A stretch of 44,532 bases of DNA. Origin: an uncultured Oscillospiraceae bacterium (GTDB lineage Bacteria; Bacillota; Clostridia; Oscillospirales; Oscillospiraceae). The position numbers and the translations under genes were made by a program. The DNA is taken from contig CALXDC010000018.1 of assembly GCA_944386975.1 (NCBI GenBank), forward strand, positions 1 through 44,532. Direction: 5' to 3'. The notes below the pieces were generated by a model, which saw only the letters and a list, made by a program, of their open reading frames with translations, searched no databases and was not told the origin of the DNA. Positions 36,898-44,532 of this stretch are shown piece after piece (within the stretch, counting starts at the first letter, position 1; every line of letters starts with the position of its first letter).

Positions 36898-38025
36898 ATG
36901 ACACATCGACTGGCAGCCCTTATTCTGGCGGCGCTGATGCTGCTGACCGCCGCCGTTTCCGCCTTTGACCCCCAGCAGCTCTTCCCCGTCCGCCGGACCT
37001 ACTCCGGCTTCTCCGACGTATCCGCCTCCCAGTGGTACGCCGGAAATGTGGCTCTGTGCTATGAGACGGGACTCATGGAGGGGAAATCCTCCCAACGCTT
37101 TGACCCCGACGCTCTGGTCACCATGCCGGAGGTACTGGCAGTGTGTGCCCGGCTGAAGTCCCTCTTCTGTGGGGGCGACGGCGTCATTCCTTCCCTGCCC
37201 GCCGATCTGGCAGACTTCGTTCAGATCCGCACCGAGGGCGGCAGGACCATTGCCCGCCTCAGCGACATCAGCGAGGTACTGGTGACCCCCAGTGCCGCCG
37301 AAGAGGGCACCGCCCTCCTTCGCCTCCCTGCCTCTCTGGTGGAGGGACTGGACGGCCAGACCGTCGCCATTCGGGCCGGTTTCACCGGCATCCCCGGCCA
37401 GCCCCAGCAGTATACCGGCACAGTAGCCATGGCGAAGAACGACAAGGGCGAGACCGTGGGCGAGATTCAGTTTACCGTCTCCTCCAGCCACTGGGGCGGC
37501 GACCTGTGGGCCACCCATGTGGCTGTCACCGGCCTTCTCAAAGACCCAGGCCTCTCCACCATTCGCGGCTACTGGTGGGGAGACGCCTATCTCTTTCTGA
37601 TTCTCTGCCGGGAGATGCCTTTCAGCCCCCATCTCTCCCAGGCCACCGGCGCCGCTATGGACGGCAAGCCCGCCAACATGGAGGGCGTTGCCGCCAAACG
37701 GCAGGACCTCTTCGCCTGTCTGGCGGAGGTGGTACCCGCCGACGCCCTGCCTGCCATCAACACCATCTCCTCCCTGCCCGATACCGACGACGAGGAGGTG
37801 CTGGCCTTCTACAACGCGGGGATTCTGACAGGGATGGACAAATTCGGCACCTTCCAGGGGGACAAGACCCTTACGCGCAAGGAGATGGCCGCCATGCTCA
37901 GCCGCATTGCCCGACCCTCCCTCCGTGTTTCCTTCACTCCCGCCCCCGCGCCTCAGACCAAGCCCACCGGCAGCGGCAGCAGCGGCGAGCAGACGGATGC
38001 CGTTTTTCCCAACCACATGGTTTAA
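36898..38025 (+). CDS. Secreted SLH-domain protein
   Basis: The 375-residue protein has a signal peptide (about 1-22, ALILAALMLLTAAVSA) and an SLH-type repeat near the N-terminus (about 36-90: YSGFSDVSASQWYAGNVALC, then FDPDALVTMPEVLAVCAR). A central uncharacterised region contains FWGD-like aromatic segments, and a second SLH-type repeat lies near the C-terminus (about 295-345, AFYNAGILTGM and LTRKEMAAMLSRIA). It is probably attached to the cell surface. It starts 21 bases after serS and may be co-transcribed. Confidence 0.78.
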   Translation: MTHRLAALILAALMLLTAAVSAFDPQQLFPVRRTYSGFSDVSASQWYAGNVALCYETGLMEGKSSQRFDPDALVTMPEVLAVCARLKSLFCGGDGVIPSLPADLADFVQIRTEGGRTIARLSDISEVLVTPSAAEEGTALLRLPASLVEGLDGQTVAIRAGFTGIPGQPQQYTGTVAMAKNDKGETVGEIQFTVSSSHWGGDLWATHVAVTGLLKDPGLSTIRGYWWGDAYLFLILCREMPFSPHLSQATGAAMDGKPANMEGVAAKRQDLFACLAEVVPADALPAINTISSLPDTDDEEVLAFYNAGILTGMDKFGTFQGDKTLTRKEMAAMLSRIARPSLRVSFTPAPAPQTKPTGSGSSGEQTDAVFPNHMV

Positions 38026-38074
38026 CGAAGCATAGTAATTACGCATTGCAATATAGAAGGGAAGCTATTACAAT

Positions 38075-38461
38075 ATGAAATCATTCATGCGGGAATTCCG
38101 CGCCTTCGCCAGCCGGGGCAACGTGATTGACCTGGCGGTAGGCGTGATCATTGGCGGCGCCTTCAGCGCCATTACCAACTCCCTCATCAACGATATTGTC
38201 ATGCCCATTCTGGGCATCTTTACCAGCCAGATTACCATGTCCGACCTGTCTGTCACCGTAGCGGGGGCGGTAATCACCTACGGCAACTTCATCCAGGCGG
38301 TTTTGAACTTTTTGGTCATGAGCTTTGTGGTCTTCTGCCTGGTGAAGGCCATCAACCGCCTTCACAAAAAGGAGGAGGCCCCCAAGGCTCCTCCCAAGCC
38401 CAGCAATGAGGAGCTCCTCCTGACGGAGATCCGGGATCTTTTGAAGGAGCGGAAGCTGTGA
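38075..38461 (+). CDS. mscL: Large-conductance mechanosensitive channel
   Basis: The 128-residue protein matches MscL. It has an amphipathic N-terminus (MKSFMREFRAFASRGNVIDL), a first membrane helix with AVGVIIGGAFSAITNSLIND (about 21-41), a periplasmic loop, a second helix (about 70-95) and a charged C-terminal bundle. It opens as a pentamer under membrane tension to release solutes. Its stop overlaps the rsmG start. Confidence 0.95.
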   Translation: MKSFMREFRAFASRGNVIDLAVGVIIGGAFSAITNSLINDIVMPILGIFTSQITMSDLSVTVAGAVITYGNFIQAVLNFLVMSFVVFCLVKAINRLHKKEEAPKAPPKPSNEELLLTEIRDLLKERKL

Positions 38462-39156
38462 TGGGTCCCATTCTTCAGACGGGGCTCCCCCTGGTGGGCG
38501 CTCCCCTCTCCTGCGGGGAAGATCTGGAGCGGTTTGCAGCCATGCTGCTGGAAAAGAATCAGGTGATGAACCTGACGGCCATCACTGAGCCGGACCAGGT
38601 GGCCACCCTTCACCTTCTGGACAGTCTGGCGGTGTGGCAGGGGGCGGACCTCTCCGGCAAGTCCGTCATCGACGTGGGCACCGGGGCGGGGTTCCCCGGC
38701 GTGCCCCTGAAAATCGCCCATCCGGACCTCCGCCTGACTCTTTTGGACAGCCTCAATAAGCGGGTGGACTTTCTCCGGGAGGTCTGTGAGGCTCTCTCCC
38801 TCACCCATGTGGACTGCGTCCACGGCCGGGCGGAGGAGTTCGCGGCGGACCACCGGGAGCAGTACGACGCAGCAGTGAGCCGAGCGGTAGCCAACCTCCG
38901 GACGCTCTCGGAGCTGTGCCTGCCTCTGGTAAAGGTAGGCGGGGTCTTTCTCGCCATGAAGTCCACCGACTGTGAGGAGGAGCTGGAGGCCGCCAAACCG
39001 GCCATCAAGCTTCTGGGGGGCAAGACGGAGCGGGTGGTGGACTATACCATCCCCACCACGGAGGTGGTCCACCGGTTGGTGGTGATCCGGAAGCTCTCCC
39101 CCACTCCGGCCAAATATCCCCGCCGGTTTGCCCAGATGAAAAAGCAGCCGTTGTAG
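38461..39156 (+). CDS. rsmG: 16S rRNA (guanine-527-N7)-methyltransferase
   Basis: The 231-residue protein has the RsmG/GidB signature: LLEKNQVMNLTAITEPD (about 28-44), HLLDSL (about 51-56), SAM-binding VIDVGTGAGFPGVPLKI (about 70-86) and SRAVANL (about 140-146). It methylates G527 of 16S rRNA. ATG at 38461 overlaps the mscL stop; GTG at 38458 is an alternative. The gene is often near parAB in Firmicutes, consistent with an origin-proximal position. Confidence 0.94.
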   Translation: MGPILQTGLPLVGAPLSCGEDLERFAAMLLEKNQVMNLTAITEPDQVATLHLLDSLAVWQGADLSGKSVIDVGTGAGFPGVPLKIAHPDLRLTLLDSLNKRVDFLREVCEALSLTHVDCVHGRAEEFAADHREQYDAAVSRAVANLRTLSELCLPLVKVGGVFLAMKSTDCEEELEAAKPAIKLLGGKTERVVDYTIPTTEVVHRLVVIRKLSPTPAKYPRRFAQMKKQPL

Positions 39157-39200
39157 GGGGAATGTATGAAAGAATGGAACGTTGGAAAGGGGGCAACAGA

Positions 39201-39941
39201 ATGGGGCAAATAATCGCCGTGGTGTCCGGTAAGGGCGGCACGGGGAAAACCTCCTTTGTCTCCCATGTGGGTCTCTGTCTGGCAGCCATGGGGCACCGGG
39301 TGCTCTGCATGGACTGCGACATCGGTCTTCGGAATCTGGATATTGCTCTTGGCATGAGCGACTGCGCCGTGCTGGACTTTGCGGACGTGGCCCATGGCAT
39401 CTGCACGCTGGAGGAGGCCGCCGTTCCCCATCCGGTACAAAGCGACCTGTGGCTGCTGACGGCCCCCACCACTCTCTACGACCCGGTGGACCGGGAGGAG
39501 TTCCGGGCCATGCTGGAAAAAATCCGCCGGAAATTTGACTACTGTCTCATTGACTCCGCCGCCGGGCTGGGAGAGGGATTCCTCCTCTCCATCACCGACT
39601 GCGACCGGTGCATCGTGGTGTCCACCACGGACCCCACCAGTCTCCGGGACGCCCAGCGGACGGTAATGGAATTGAGCCACCTGCCCCGGGGGCGGGTTCA
39701 TCTGGTGGTGAACCGCTGCAGGAAGAAGCTGCTGCGGAGCCTCCATCAAACCATAGACGATGCCATCGACGCTGCCGGGCTGCCCCTTTTAGGGGTGGTA
39801 CCGGAAGATGAGGATCTCCCTTTGGCGCTGGGCCGCGGAGTCCCGTTGGTGTTTTTATATAACCGGTGCGCCGCCGTGGCCTATCGCAACATTGCCGCGC
39901 GCCTCACCGGACAGCGTGTGCCGTTGATGCGGCTGCGCTGA
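39201..39941 (+). CDS. minD: MinD-like ATPase lacking the C-terminal membrane-targeting helix
   Basis: The 246-residue protein has SGKGGTGKTS (about 9-18), CMDCDIGLRNLDIALG (about 37-52) and CLIDSAAGLGEG (about 114-125), with MinD-style spacing. It ends AYRNIAARLTGQRVPLMRLR, the point where MinD usually continues into its amphipathic membrane-targeting tail. No minC or minE is next to it. It could be a division-site ATPase that does not bind membrane, or a related FlhG/ParA-type protein. ATG at 39201 follows AAAGGGGG. Confidence 0.75.
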   Translation: MGQIIAVVSGKGGTGKTSFVSHVGLCLAAMGHRVLCMDCDIGLRNLDIALGMSDCAVLDFADVAHGICTLEEAAVPHPVQSDLWLLTAPTTLYDPVDREEFRAMLEKIRRKFDYCLIDSAAGLGEGFLLSITDCDRCIVVSTTDPTSLRDAQRTVMELSHLPRGRVHLVVNRCRKKLLRSLHQTIDDAIDAAGLPLLGVVPEDEDLPLALGRGVPLVFLYNRCAAVAYRNIAARLTGQRVPLMRLR

Positions 39942-40009
39942 CCCCAGCGACGAGATTGGAGAAACTCAAGAGGAGACCGCGTTCAAGGCTTTATGAAAGG
40001 AGGCGCAAC

Positions 40010-40423
40010 ATGTATATTGCGCTCATGTCCCACGACAACAAGAAGGATCTGATGGTCCAGTTCTGCTCGGCCTACGCCGGCGTACTGAGCCGTCACAATC
40101 TCTGCGCGACCAACACCACCGGCAAGCTCATCGCCGCCGAAACCGGCCTGCATATCCATCTGTTCATGTCCTGCCAGCACGGCGGCAGCCAGCAGATCGG
40201 CGCCCGCATCGCCTACAACGAGATGGACATGGTGCTGTTCTTTGTGGACCCCAAGGACCCCTCCATGGATAAGGAGCTGTTGTACATCTCCCGCCTGTGC
40301 GACCAGAACAACGTGCCCTATGCCACCAACGTGGCCACGGCGGAAATGCTGGTGCTGGGGCTCGACCGGGGCGATCTGGACTGGCGGAACATCGTCAATC
40401 CCAAGAGCAAGCTGCTTCGGTAA
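40010..40423 (+). CDS. mgsA: Methylglyoxal-synthase-like protein with altered active site
   Basis: The 137-residue protein aligns along its length with MgsA: MYIALMSHDNKKDLM, ATNTTGKLI, GGSQQIGARI, VLFFVDPKD and PYATNVATAEML. MgsA converts dihydroxyacetone phosphate to methylglyoxal. The catalytic aspartate (Asp71 in E. coli, in GGDQQ) is serine here. The loop after VDP is shorter and lacks the PH(D/E)P segment with the conserved histidine. Activity is therefore doubtful; a phosphate-ligand-binding or regulatory role is possible. ATG at 40010 follows AAAGGAGG. Confidence 0.8.
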   Translation: MYIALMSHDNKKDLMVQFCSAYAGVLSRHNLCATNTTGKLIAAETGLHIHLFMSCQHGGSQQIGARIAYNEMDMVLFFVDPKDPSMDKELLYISRLCDQNNVPYATNVATAEMLVLGLDRGDLDWRNIVNPKSKLLR

Positions 40424-40431
40424 CATTTTCC

Positions 40432-40460
40432 TTGACTTTTTTGGAAAATCCGCATAAAAT
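40432..40460 (+). promoter_or_regulatory. Promoter of the T-box/hisS-aspS unit
   Basis: TTGACT (40432-40437), 17 bases and TAAAAT (40455-40460), directly upstream of the T-box leader. Confidence 0.82.
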
Positions 40461-40466
40461 AGAGCG

Positions 40467-40735
40467 ATACCGGCGCAAAGATCGGACAGGAGTACCCCGC
40501 CGCCGCCTCACAGAGAGGGCCGTCCAGGCTGGAAGCGGCCCAGGCAGGAGTGGGTGGAAGACAGTCCGGGAGCGCGGGGCGGCAACGTCTGCGGCGATCC
40601 CCCGCCGCGGTGGGAAATGGGGAAGAGGGTCTGTCCGGTTTCCGGACAGGCTGAATGTGGGTGGCACCACGAGGCATGGACTTCAACATGCTCTCGTCCC
40701 GCGCTTTTGCCGGGATGAGAGCATGTTTTTTTATC
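40467..40735 (+). promoter_or_regulatory. Asp-specific T-box leader (tRNA-sensing riboswitch)
   Basis: Stem I has the AGAGAG element (40512-40517), a GGCTGGAAGC apical segment, and a specifier loop with GAA followed by GAC (40560-40562, aspartate). The basal helix is CGGAC/GTCCG. The T-box core GGGTGGCACC (40659-40668) offers TGGC, which would pair with a tRNA ending GCCA. tRNA-Asp has discriminator G; tRNA-His does not. A terminator (40686-40732) competes with the antiterminator. Uncharged tRNA-Asp should allow read-through. Confidence 0.88.
40686..40732 (+). terminator. T-box terminator
   Basis: ACATGCTCTCGTCCCG pairs with CGGGATGAGAGCATGT (one G-T pair) and is followed by a run of T. Confidence 0.9.
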
Positions 40736-41011
40736 CGCTGATGTGAATTTGTCCCGTTTTTTGATACCCGACGGTATTTCGATCCCTTCTTTGCCTCCGG
40801 CGGGTGGCTTTTTGATCGAACAAAAAGTCACCAAAAACTCGCTTAGAACCAAGGTTCTAAGGACTCCTTTTGTTCCTATTATGGGCAGTCCTGTTCTGTT
40901 TTTGTCGTTACCCTGTGCGGCTGACCCTGCAAGGGGGTCGGAGTTCCCCTATTTCCGCGCTTCAGCGCGCTCCCCTGGTGGTTGTTATAGCTTCTGCAAT
41001 TGCACCCATCG

Positions 41012-41067
41012 AAGCCTTCCCCCGCTGGGGGAAGGTGGCACGGCGCAGCCGTGACGGATGAGGGGAA
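41012..41067 (+). repeat. Dispersed intergenic repeat, copy 1
   Basis: It starts GCCTTCCCCC-GCT-GGGGGAAGG, continues GTGGCACGGCGCAGCCGTG and ends CGGATGAGGGG. The same sequence in inverted orientation, with a diverged centre, is at 41158-41220. Repeats of this type are common in Oscillospiraceae genomes (from memory). Confidence 0.72.
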
Positions 41068-41157
41068 CGCCATCGGAAAACTCCAGACCAACTCGGTGGA
41101 ACAATCAAAAATCAACGCTTTATGAAAAATTACCTCCGAATAAGCCAGGTATGTTTC

Positions 41158-41220
41158 GATACCCTTCCCCTCATCCGCCCCAGTGTGCGCACTTGGGCAC
41201 CTTCCCCCAGGGGAAGGCTT
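41158..41220 (-). repeat. Dispersed intergenic repeat, copy 2 (inverted)
   Basis: Read on the minus strand it gives AAGCCTTCCCCTGGGGGAAGG and then a diverged palindrome (AAGTGCGCAC) before GGCGGATGAGGGGAAGG. The outer ends match copy 1. Confidence 0.72.
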
Positions 41221-41245
41221 AGGACCAACCGACCTCCGTTACTCC

Positions 41246-41288
41246 GGAAAGTTTTCCACAAAAATTGAAAAATTGTGGAAAACTTTCC
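41246..41288. repeat. Inverted repeat with DnaA-box-like cores before hisS
   Basis: Perfect 16-bp arms (GGAAAGTTTTCCACAA and TTGTGGAAAACTTTCC) flank 11 bases. Each arm holds TTTTCCACA, one base from the DnaA box TTATCCACA. It lies 56 bases before hisS. Confidence 0.75.
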
Positions 41289-41344
41289 CGTTTTTCCCTG
41301 TACATTCTCTTTGCAAAAAGAAACGATAAGAAAGGAAATCCCCC

Positions 41345-42703
41345 ATGAGTAAGATCCAACCCAGGACCCTGTCGGGGTTCATGGAGCTCCTTCCCGCTCC
41401 CCAGCAGCAGATGGAGCACATCATGGCCGTCCTCCGGGAGACCTATTCCCTCTACGGCTTTACCCCCCTGGACACCCCCCTCATTGAGGCCAGCGAGGTG
41501 CTGCTGGCCAAGGGCGGCGGCGAGACCGAAAAGCAGATTTACCGCTTCCAGAAGGGCGACAGCGACCTCTCCCTCCGCTTTGACCTCACTGTCCCCCTGG
41601 CCAAGTATGTGGCCCTCCACTACGGCGAGCTGGCCTTCCCCTTCCGCCGCTACCAGATCGGCAAGGTCTACCGGGGCGAGCGGGCCCAGCGGGGCCGCTT
41701 CCGCGAGTTCTACCAGGCCGACATCGACATCATTGGCGACGGCAAGCTGGACATCTCCAATGAGGCGGAGATTCCCGCCATCATCTACCAGACCTTCTCC
41801 CGCTTAGGGCTTAAGCACTTCTGCATCCGGGTCAATAACCGGAAGATCCTCAACGGCTTCTATGAGCTGCTGGGCCTCAGCGAAAAGGCCGGGGATATCA
41901 TGCGGACCGTGGACAAGCTGGACAAGATCGGTGACCAAAAAGTGAAGGAAATTCTGGTCAGTGAGGAGATCGGCGTCAGCGAGGCCGATGCCGACGAGAT
42001 TCTCCGCTTCATCGCCATCACCGGCGACAACGCCGCCGTCCTCTCCGCTCTGGAGCAGTACCGGGGCAAGTGCGAAACCTTTGACCAGGGCCTGGACGAG
42101 CTGGGCACCGTGGTGAAGTACCTCTCCGCCTTCGGCGTGCCCCAGGACCACTTCGCCGTGGACCTGACCATCGCCCGGGGTCTCGACTACTACACCGGCA
42201 CCGTCTATGAAACCACCATGCTGAACCACCCGGAGATCGGCTCCGTCTGCTCCGGCGGCCGCTACGACAATCTGGCGGAGTACTACACTGACAAGCAACT
42301 CCCCGGCGTGGGCATCTCCATCGGTCTCACCCGCCTTTTCTACGTCCTCAATGAACAGAAGATGCTGAGCGACAGCTGCAACACCGCCCCTGCCGACGTG
42401 CTGATCCTCCCCATGACCGAGGACCTGACCCCCGCCGTTTCCCTGGCCACCCGCCTCCGCGCCGCCGGGGTCCGTACCCAGCTCTACGGCGAGCAGAAGA
42501 AATTCAAGGCCAAGATGAACTACGCCGACAAAATCAAGGTGCCCTATGTGGTGTTTTTGGGGGAGGACGAGATCTCTCAGAACCTGGTGGCCTGCAAGGA
42601 TATGGTCTCCGGCGAGCAGACCAAGCTCTCCTTCGAGGACACCCTGGCACGCATTCAGACCGGCCTCAAGGAGAAAAATCAGGGGGCCGTCATTCTGGAT
42701 TGA
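41345..42703 (+). CDS. hisS: Histidyl-tRNA synthetase
   Basis: The 452-residue class II synthetase has motif 1/2 features (FDLTVPLAKYVA about 79-90, RRYQIGKVYRGERAQRGRFRE about 101-121), the HisA motif ARGLDYYTGTVYE (about 280-292) and CSGGRYDNL (about 303-311), with a C-terminal anticodon-binding domain (about 350-440). It charges tRNA-His. It is the first gene after the Asp T-box; the T-box senses tRNA-Asp, so hisS is regulated together with aspS by aspartyl-tRNA supply. ATG at 41345 follows AAAGGA. Confidence 0.96.
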   Translation: MSKIQPRTLSGFMELLPAPQQQMEHIMAVLRETYSLYGFTPLDTPLIEASEVLLAKGGGETEKQIYRFQKGDSDLSLRFDLTVPLAKYVALHYGELAFPFRRYQIGKVYRGERAQRGRFREFYQADIDIIGDGKLDISNEAEIPAIIYQTFSRLGLKHFCIRVNNRKILNGFYELLGLSEKAGDIMRTVDKLDKIGDQKVKEILVSEEIGVSEADADEILRFIAITGDNAAVLSALEQYRGKCETFDQGLDELGTVVKYLSAFGVPQDHFAVDLTIARGLDYYTGTVYETTMLNHPEIGSVCSGGRYDNLAEYYTDKQLPGVGISIGLTRLFYVLNEQKMLSDSCNTAPADVLILPMTEDLTPAVSLATRLRAAGVRTQLYGEQKKFKAKMNYADKIKVPYVVFLGEDEISQNLVACKDMVSGEQTKLSFEDTLARIQTGLKEKNQGAVILD

Positions 42704-42790
42704 CCGCCATTTCCCCGGAAAATCGATTGCGATTTGTAATAATATAAAAAAGTAATACAGAATATTATCATTTTGAAAGGAACGAGAGAG

Positions 42791-44532
42791 ATGAAACAGT
42801 CCCGTACCCACACCTGTGGGGAGCTCCGTCTGGAGCACGCCGGCCAGACCGTCACCCTGGCGGGCTTTATGGAGAACGTCCGTGAGGTGGGCCAGAACTT
42901 TGCCTTTGTGGTCCTCCGTGACTTCTACGGCACCACCCAGATCGTGGTGGAGACCGAGGAGATGATGTCCATTATCAAGGGTCTCAACAAGGAGTCTACC
43001 ATCCAGGTCACCGGCACTGTCCGGGAGCGGAGCAGCAAGAATCCCAACCTGCCCACCGGCGAGATCGAGGTGGTGCCCACCGCCATCAACGTGCTGGGCC
43101 GCTGCCGCTACAACGAGCTGCCCTTCCAGATCAACCGCAGCCGTCAGGCCGACGAGACCCAGCGTCTCAAGTATCGCTATTTGGACCTGCGGAATCCCGA
43201 AGTGAAGCAGAACATCATCCTCCGCTGCCAGGTGGTGGCCGCCCTCCGTGCCGCCATGACCGAGCAGGGATTTTTGGAAATCACCACCCCCATCCTCACC
43301 GCCTCCTCCCCCGAGGGCGCCCGTGACTATCTGGTGCCCGCCCGGAAGCACCCCGGCAAGTTCTACGCCCTGCCCCAGGCTCCCCAGCAGTTCAAGCAGC
43401 TGCTGATGACCGCTGGATTTGACCGATATTTCCAGATTGCCCCCTGCTTCCGGGATGAGGATGCCCGGGGCGACCGGAGCCCCGGTGAGTTCTATCAGCT
43501 GGATATGGAGATGAGCTTTGCCACCCAGGACGACGTGTTTGCCGTGCTGGAGGAGGTGCTGCCCCCCATCTTTGCCAAGTTCGGCACCTACAACGTGGCC
43601 TCCTCCGCCCCCTTCAAGCGCATCCCCTTCACCGAGGCCATGGAGACCTACGGCTCCGATAAGCCGGACCTCCGCATCGACCTCACCGTCCAGGATGTGA
43701 CCGCCCTGGTGGGCTCCTGCGGCTTTGGTCCCTTTGAGGGCAACGTGGTGAAGGCCGTGGTGGTCAGCGACTTCTCCGCCACCCGCAAGCAGATCGACAA
43801 GCTGTGCGCCGACGTGGAGGTCCAGGCGGGTGAAAAGGCCTACTGGGTCCGCACCGACGACCAGGGCCAGCTCACCGGCGGTATTGCCAAGTTCCTCAGC
43901 GAGAAGTCCGAGGAGGTGAAGGCCGCGCTGCACCTGCAGCCCAACGCCTTCGTGGGCTTCACCGCCGGAAAGCTGGGCGCCGCCCAGAAGACCGCCGGCG
44001 TCCTCCGCAACAAGCTGGGCGCCCTCTGCCCCAATCACATGGACCGCGAGCGCTACGAGTTCTGCTGGATTGTGGACTTCCCCATGTACGAAATTGGTGA
44101 GGAGAGCGGCGAACTGGAGTTCTGCCACAACCCCTTCTCCATGCCCAACGGCGGCGCAGAGATTCTGGACAAGGCCCTCAGCGGGGAGATCGACCCTCTG
44201 ACCATCACCGCCTATCAGTACGATCTAGTGTGCAACGGCGTGGAGCTGAGCTCCGGCGCAGTGCGGAATCACGACCCGGAGATCATGATCAAGGCCTTCC
44301 AGCTGGTGCGGCTGGGCGAGGACGCGGTGAAGAGCAAGTTCCCCGCCATGTACAACGCCTTCTGCTACGGTGCGCCTCCCCATGCCGGCATTGCCCCGGG
44401 CGTGGACCGGATGGTGATGCTGCTGGCCGGCGAGGACAGCATCCGGGAGATCATTCCCTTCCCCATGAACAAGAACGCCCAGGATCTGATGATGGGCGCT
44501 CCCTCCTTCGTGGAGCAGAAGCAGCTGGATGA
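42791..44532 (+). CDS. aspS: Aspartyl-tRNA synthetase, 3' end beyond the window
   Basis: About 580 codons are visible from ATG at 42791 and the frame is still open at the right edge. It has an N-terminal OB-fold (about 1-110), LKYRYLDLRN (about 127-136), TSSPEGARDYLVP-like motif 2 region (TASSPEGARDYLVP, about 171-184), QAPQQFKQLLM, FRDEDARGDRSPGEFYQLD (about 220-238), the bacterial GAD insertion (about 290-410) and motif 3 APPHAGIAPGVDRMVMLL. It charges tRNA-Asp. The upstream T-box has an aspartate specifier, consistent with this gene being the main target. Confidence 0.95.
   Translation, partial: MKQSRTHTCGELRLEHAGQTVTLAGFMENVREVGQNFAFVVLRDFYGTTQIVVETEEMMSIIKGLNKESTIQVTGTVRERSSKNPNLPTGEIEVVPTAINVLGRCRYNELPFQINRSRQADETQRLKYRYLDLRNPEVKQNIILRCQVVAALRAAMTEQGFLEITTPILTASSPEGARDYLVPARKHPGKFYALPQAPQQFKQLLMTAGFDRYFQIAPCFRDEDARGDRSPGEFYQLDMEMSFATQDDVFAVLEEVLPPIFAKFGTYNVASSAPFKRIPFTEAMETYGSDKPDLRIDLTVQDVTALVGSCGFGPFEGNVVKAVVVSDFSATRKQIDKLCADVEVQAGEKAYWVRTDDQGQLTGGIAKFLSEKSEEVKAALHLQPNAFVGFTAGKLGAAQKTAGVLRNKLGALCPNHMDRERYEFCWIVDFPMYEIGEESGELEFCHNPFSMPNGGAEILDKALSGEIDPLTITAYQYDLVCNGVELSSGAVRNHDPEIMIKAFQLVRLGEDAVKSKFPAMYNAFCYGAPPHAGIAPGVDRMVMLLAGEDSIREIIPFPMNKNAQDLMMGAPSFVEQKQLD

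Larger units (their letters stand above)
40742..41344. other. About 600-bp gap between the T-box and hisS
   Basis: No gene is supported. It contains a perfect inverted repeat CTTAGAACC-AA-GGTTCTAAG (40842-40861), a pair of inverted dispersed repeats (41012-41067 and 41158-41220) and a 16-bp-armed inverted repeat with DnaA-box-like cores (41246-41288). The length is unusual for a T-box operon and suggests insertion of repeat elements into the leader. Confidence 0.7.

Noticed and set aside
35548-38046. 832-codon minus-strand frame opposite serS and the SLH gene
   Set aside because: It is a shadow of two clearly real plus-strand genes, with low-complexity His/Gly/Val-rich content.
41804-44128. 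774-codon minus-strand frame opposite hisS and aspS
   Set aside because: It spans two real genes and their spacer in antisense, with no motifs.
1-44532. CRISPR array, rRNA genes or insertion-sequence transposases
   Set aside because: No regularly spaced repeat-spacer pattern, no rRNA sequence and no DDE or serine transposase gene was found on either strand.

Overview
The window looks like a GC-rich member of the Clostridia, most likely Oscillospiraceae (Flavonifractor/Lawsonibacter-like). This is inferred from protein style, dense Shine-Dalgarno sites, an Asp T-box, and the parA-parB-serS and hisS-aspS groupings; no taxonomic marker gene is present. It has three parts: the end of one integrated element (A), a second complete element in tandem with it (B), and ordinary chromosome.

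Element A (1 to about 16564, cut by the left edge) resembles the early half of a temperate phage or phage-plasmid. A long minus-strand operon runs from a Cro-like regulator at 13009 down to position 1. It holds a replication initiator with three tandem 22-bp iterons inside its gene, a DnaB helicase, ParA, a DUF3102 protein, PcfK/AcrIIA9-like and PcfJ-like proteins, an ASCH-like protein, a HUH (rolling-circle type) Rep-like protein and small zinc-ribbon proteins. A 1.9-kb three-gene plus-strand cassette (about 2205-4070) sits inside this operon, with its own promoter, a 36-bp operator-like palindrome and a terminator. It is flanked by 45-bp direct repeats, one of which is the severed start of a neighbouring gene. 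A lysogeny-type region (12815-14159) has two regulators and two operator families. It is followed by an Ltp-like putative superinfection-exclusion protein and a tyrosine integrase. A short RNA with its own promoter and terminator lies antisense to the leader of the initiator gene.

Element B (about 16565-29194, 12.6 kb) is bounded by identical 46-bp copies of the 3' half of a tRNA-Val(GAC) gene. The left copy is also the right end of element A, so the two elements are stacked at one tRNA gene whose 5' part lies outside the window. B carries a tyrosine integrase next to one end and an excisionase next to the other, with matching TACGACA arm-type repeats at both ends. It also carries an SF2 helicase, a very short MOB-type relaxase, and an operon of amidoligase, class II glutamine amidotransferase, DUF3846 protein and three tiny ORFs, two of them hydrophobic peptides. 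Two zinc-ribbon membrane proteins complete it. It reads as an integrative mobilizable element, and the amidoligase/amidotransferase/peptide operon is the best candidate for an undescribed system.

From 29195 on is chromosome: the terminator of the tRNA gene, an AT-rich membrane ORF, a secreted transglutaminase-like SLH protein divergent from a GH13 amylase-family enzyme, and parA-parB flanked by two perfect parS sites. These are followed by serS, an SLH protein, mscL, rsmG, a MinD-like ATPase without the usual membrane-targeting tail, and a methylglyoxal-synthase-like protein with altered catalytic residues. An Asp-specific T-box leader then precedes hisS and aspS (cut by the right edge). The roughly 600 bp between the T-box terminator and hisS hold an inverted pair of dispersed repeats and a long inverted repeat containing DnaA-box-like sequences.
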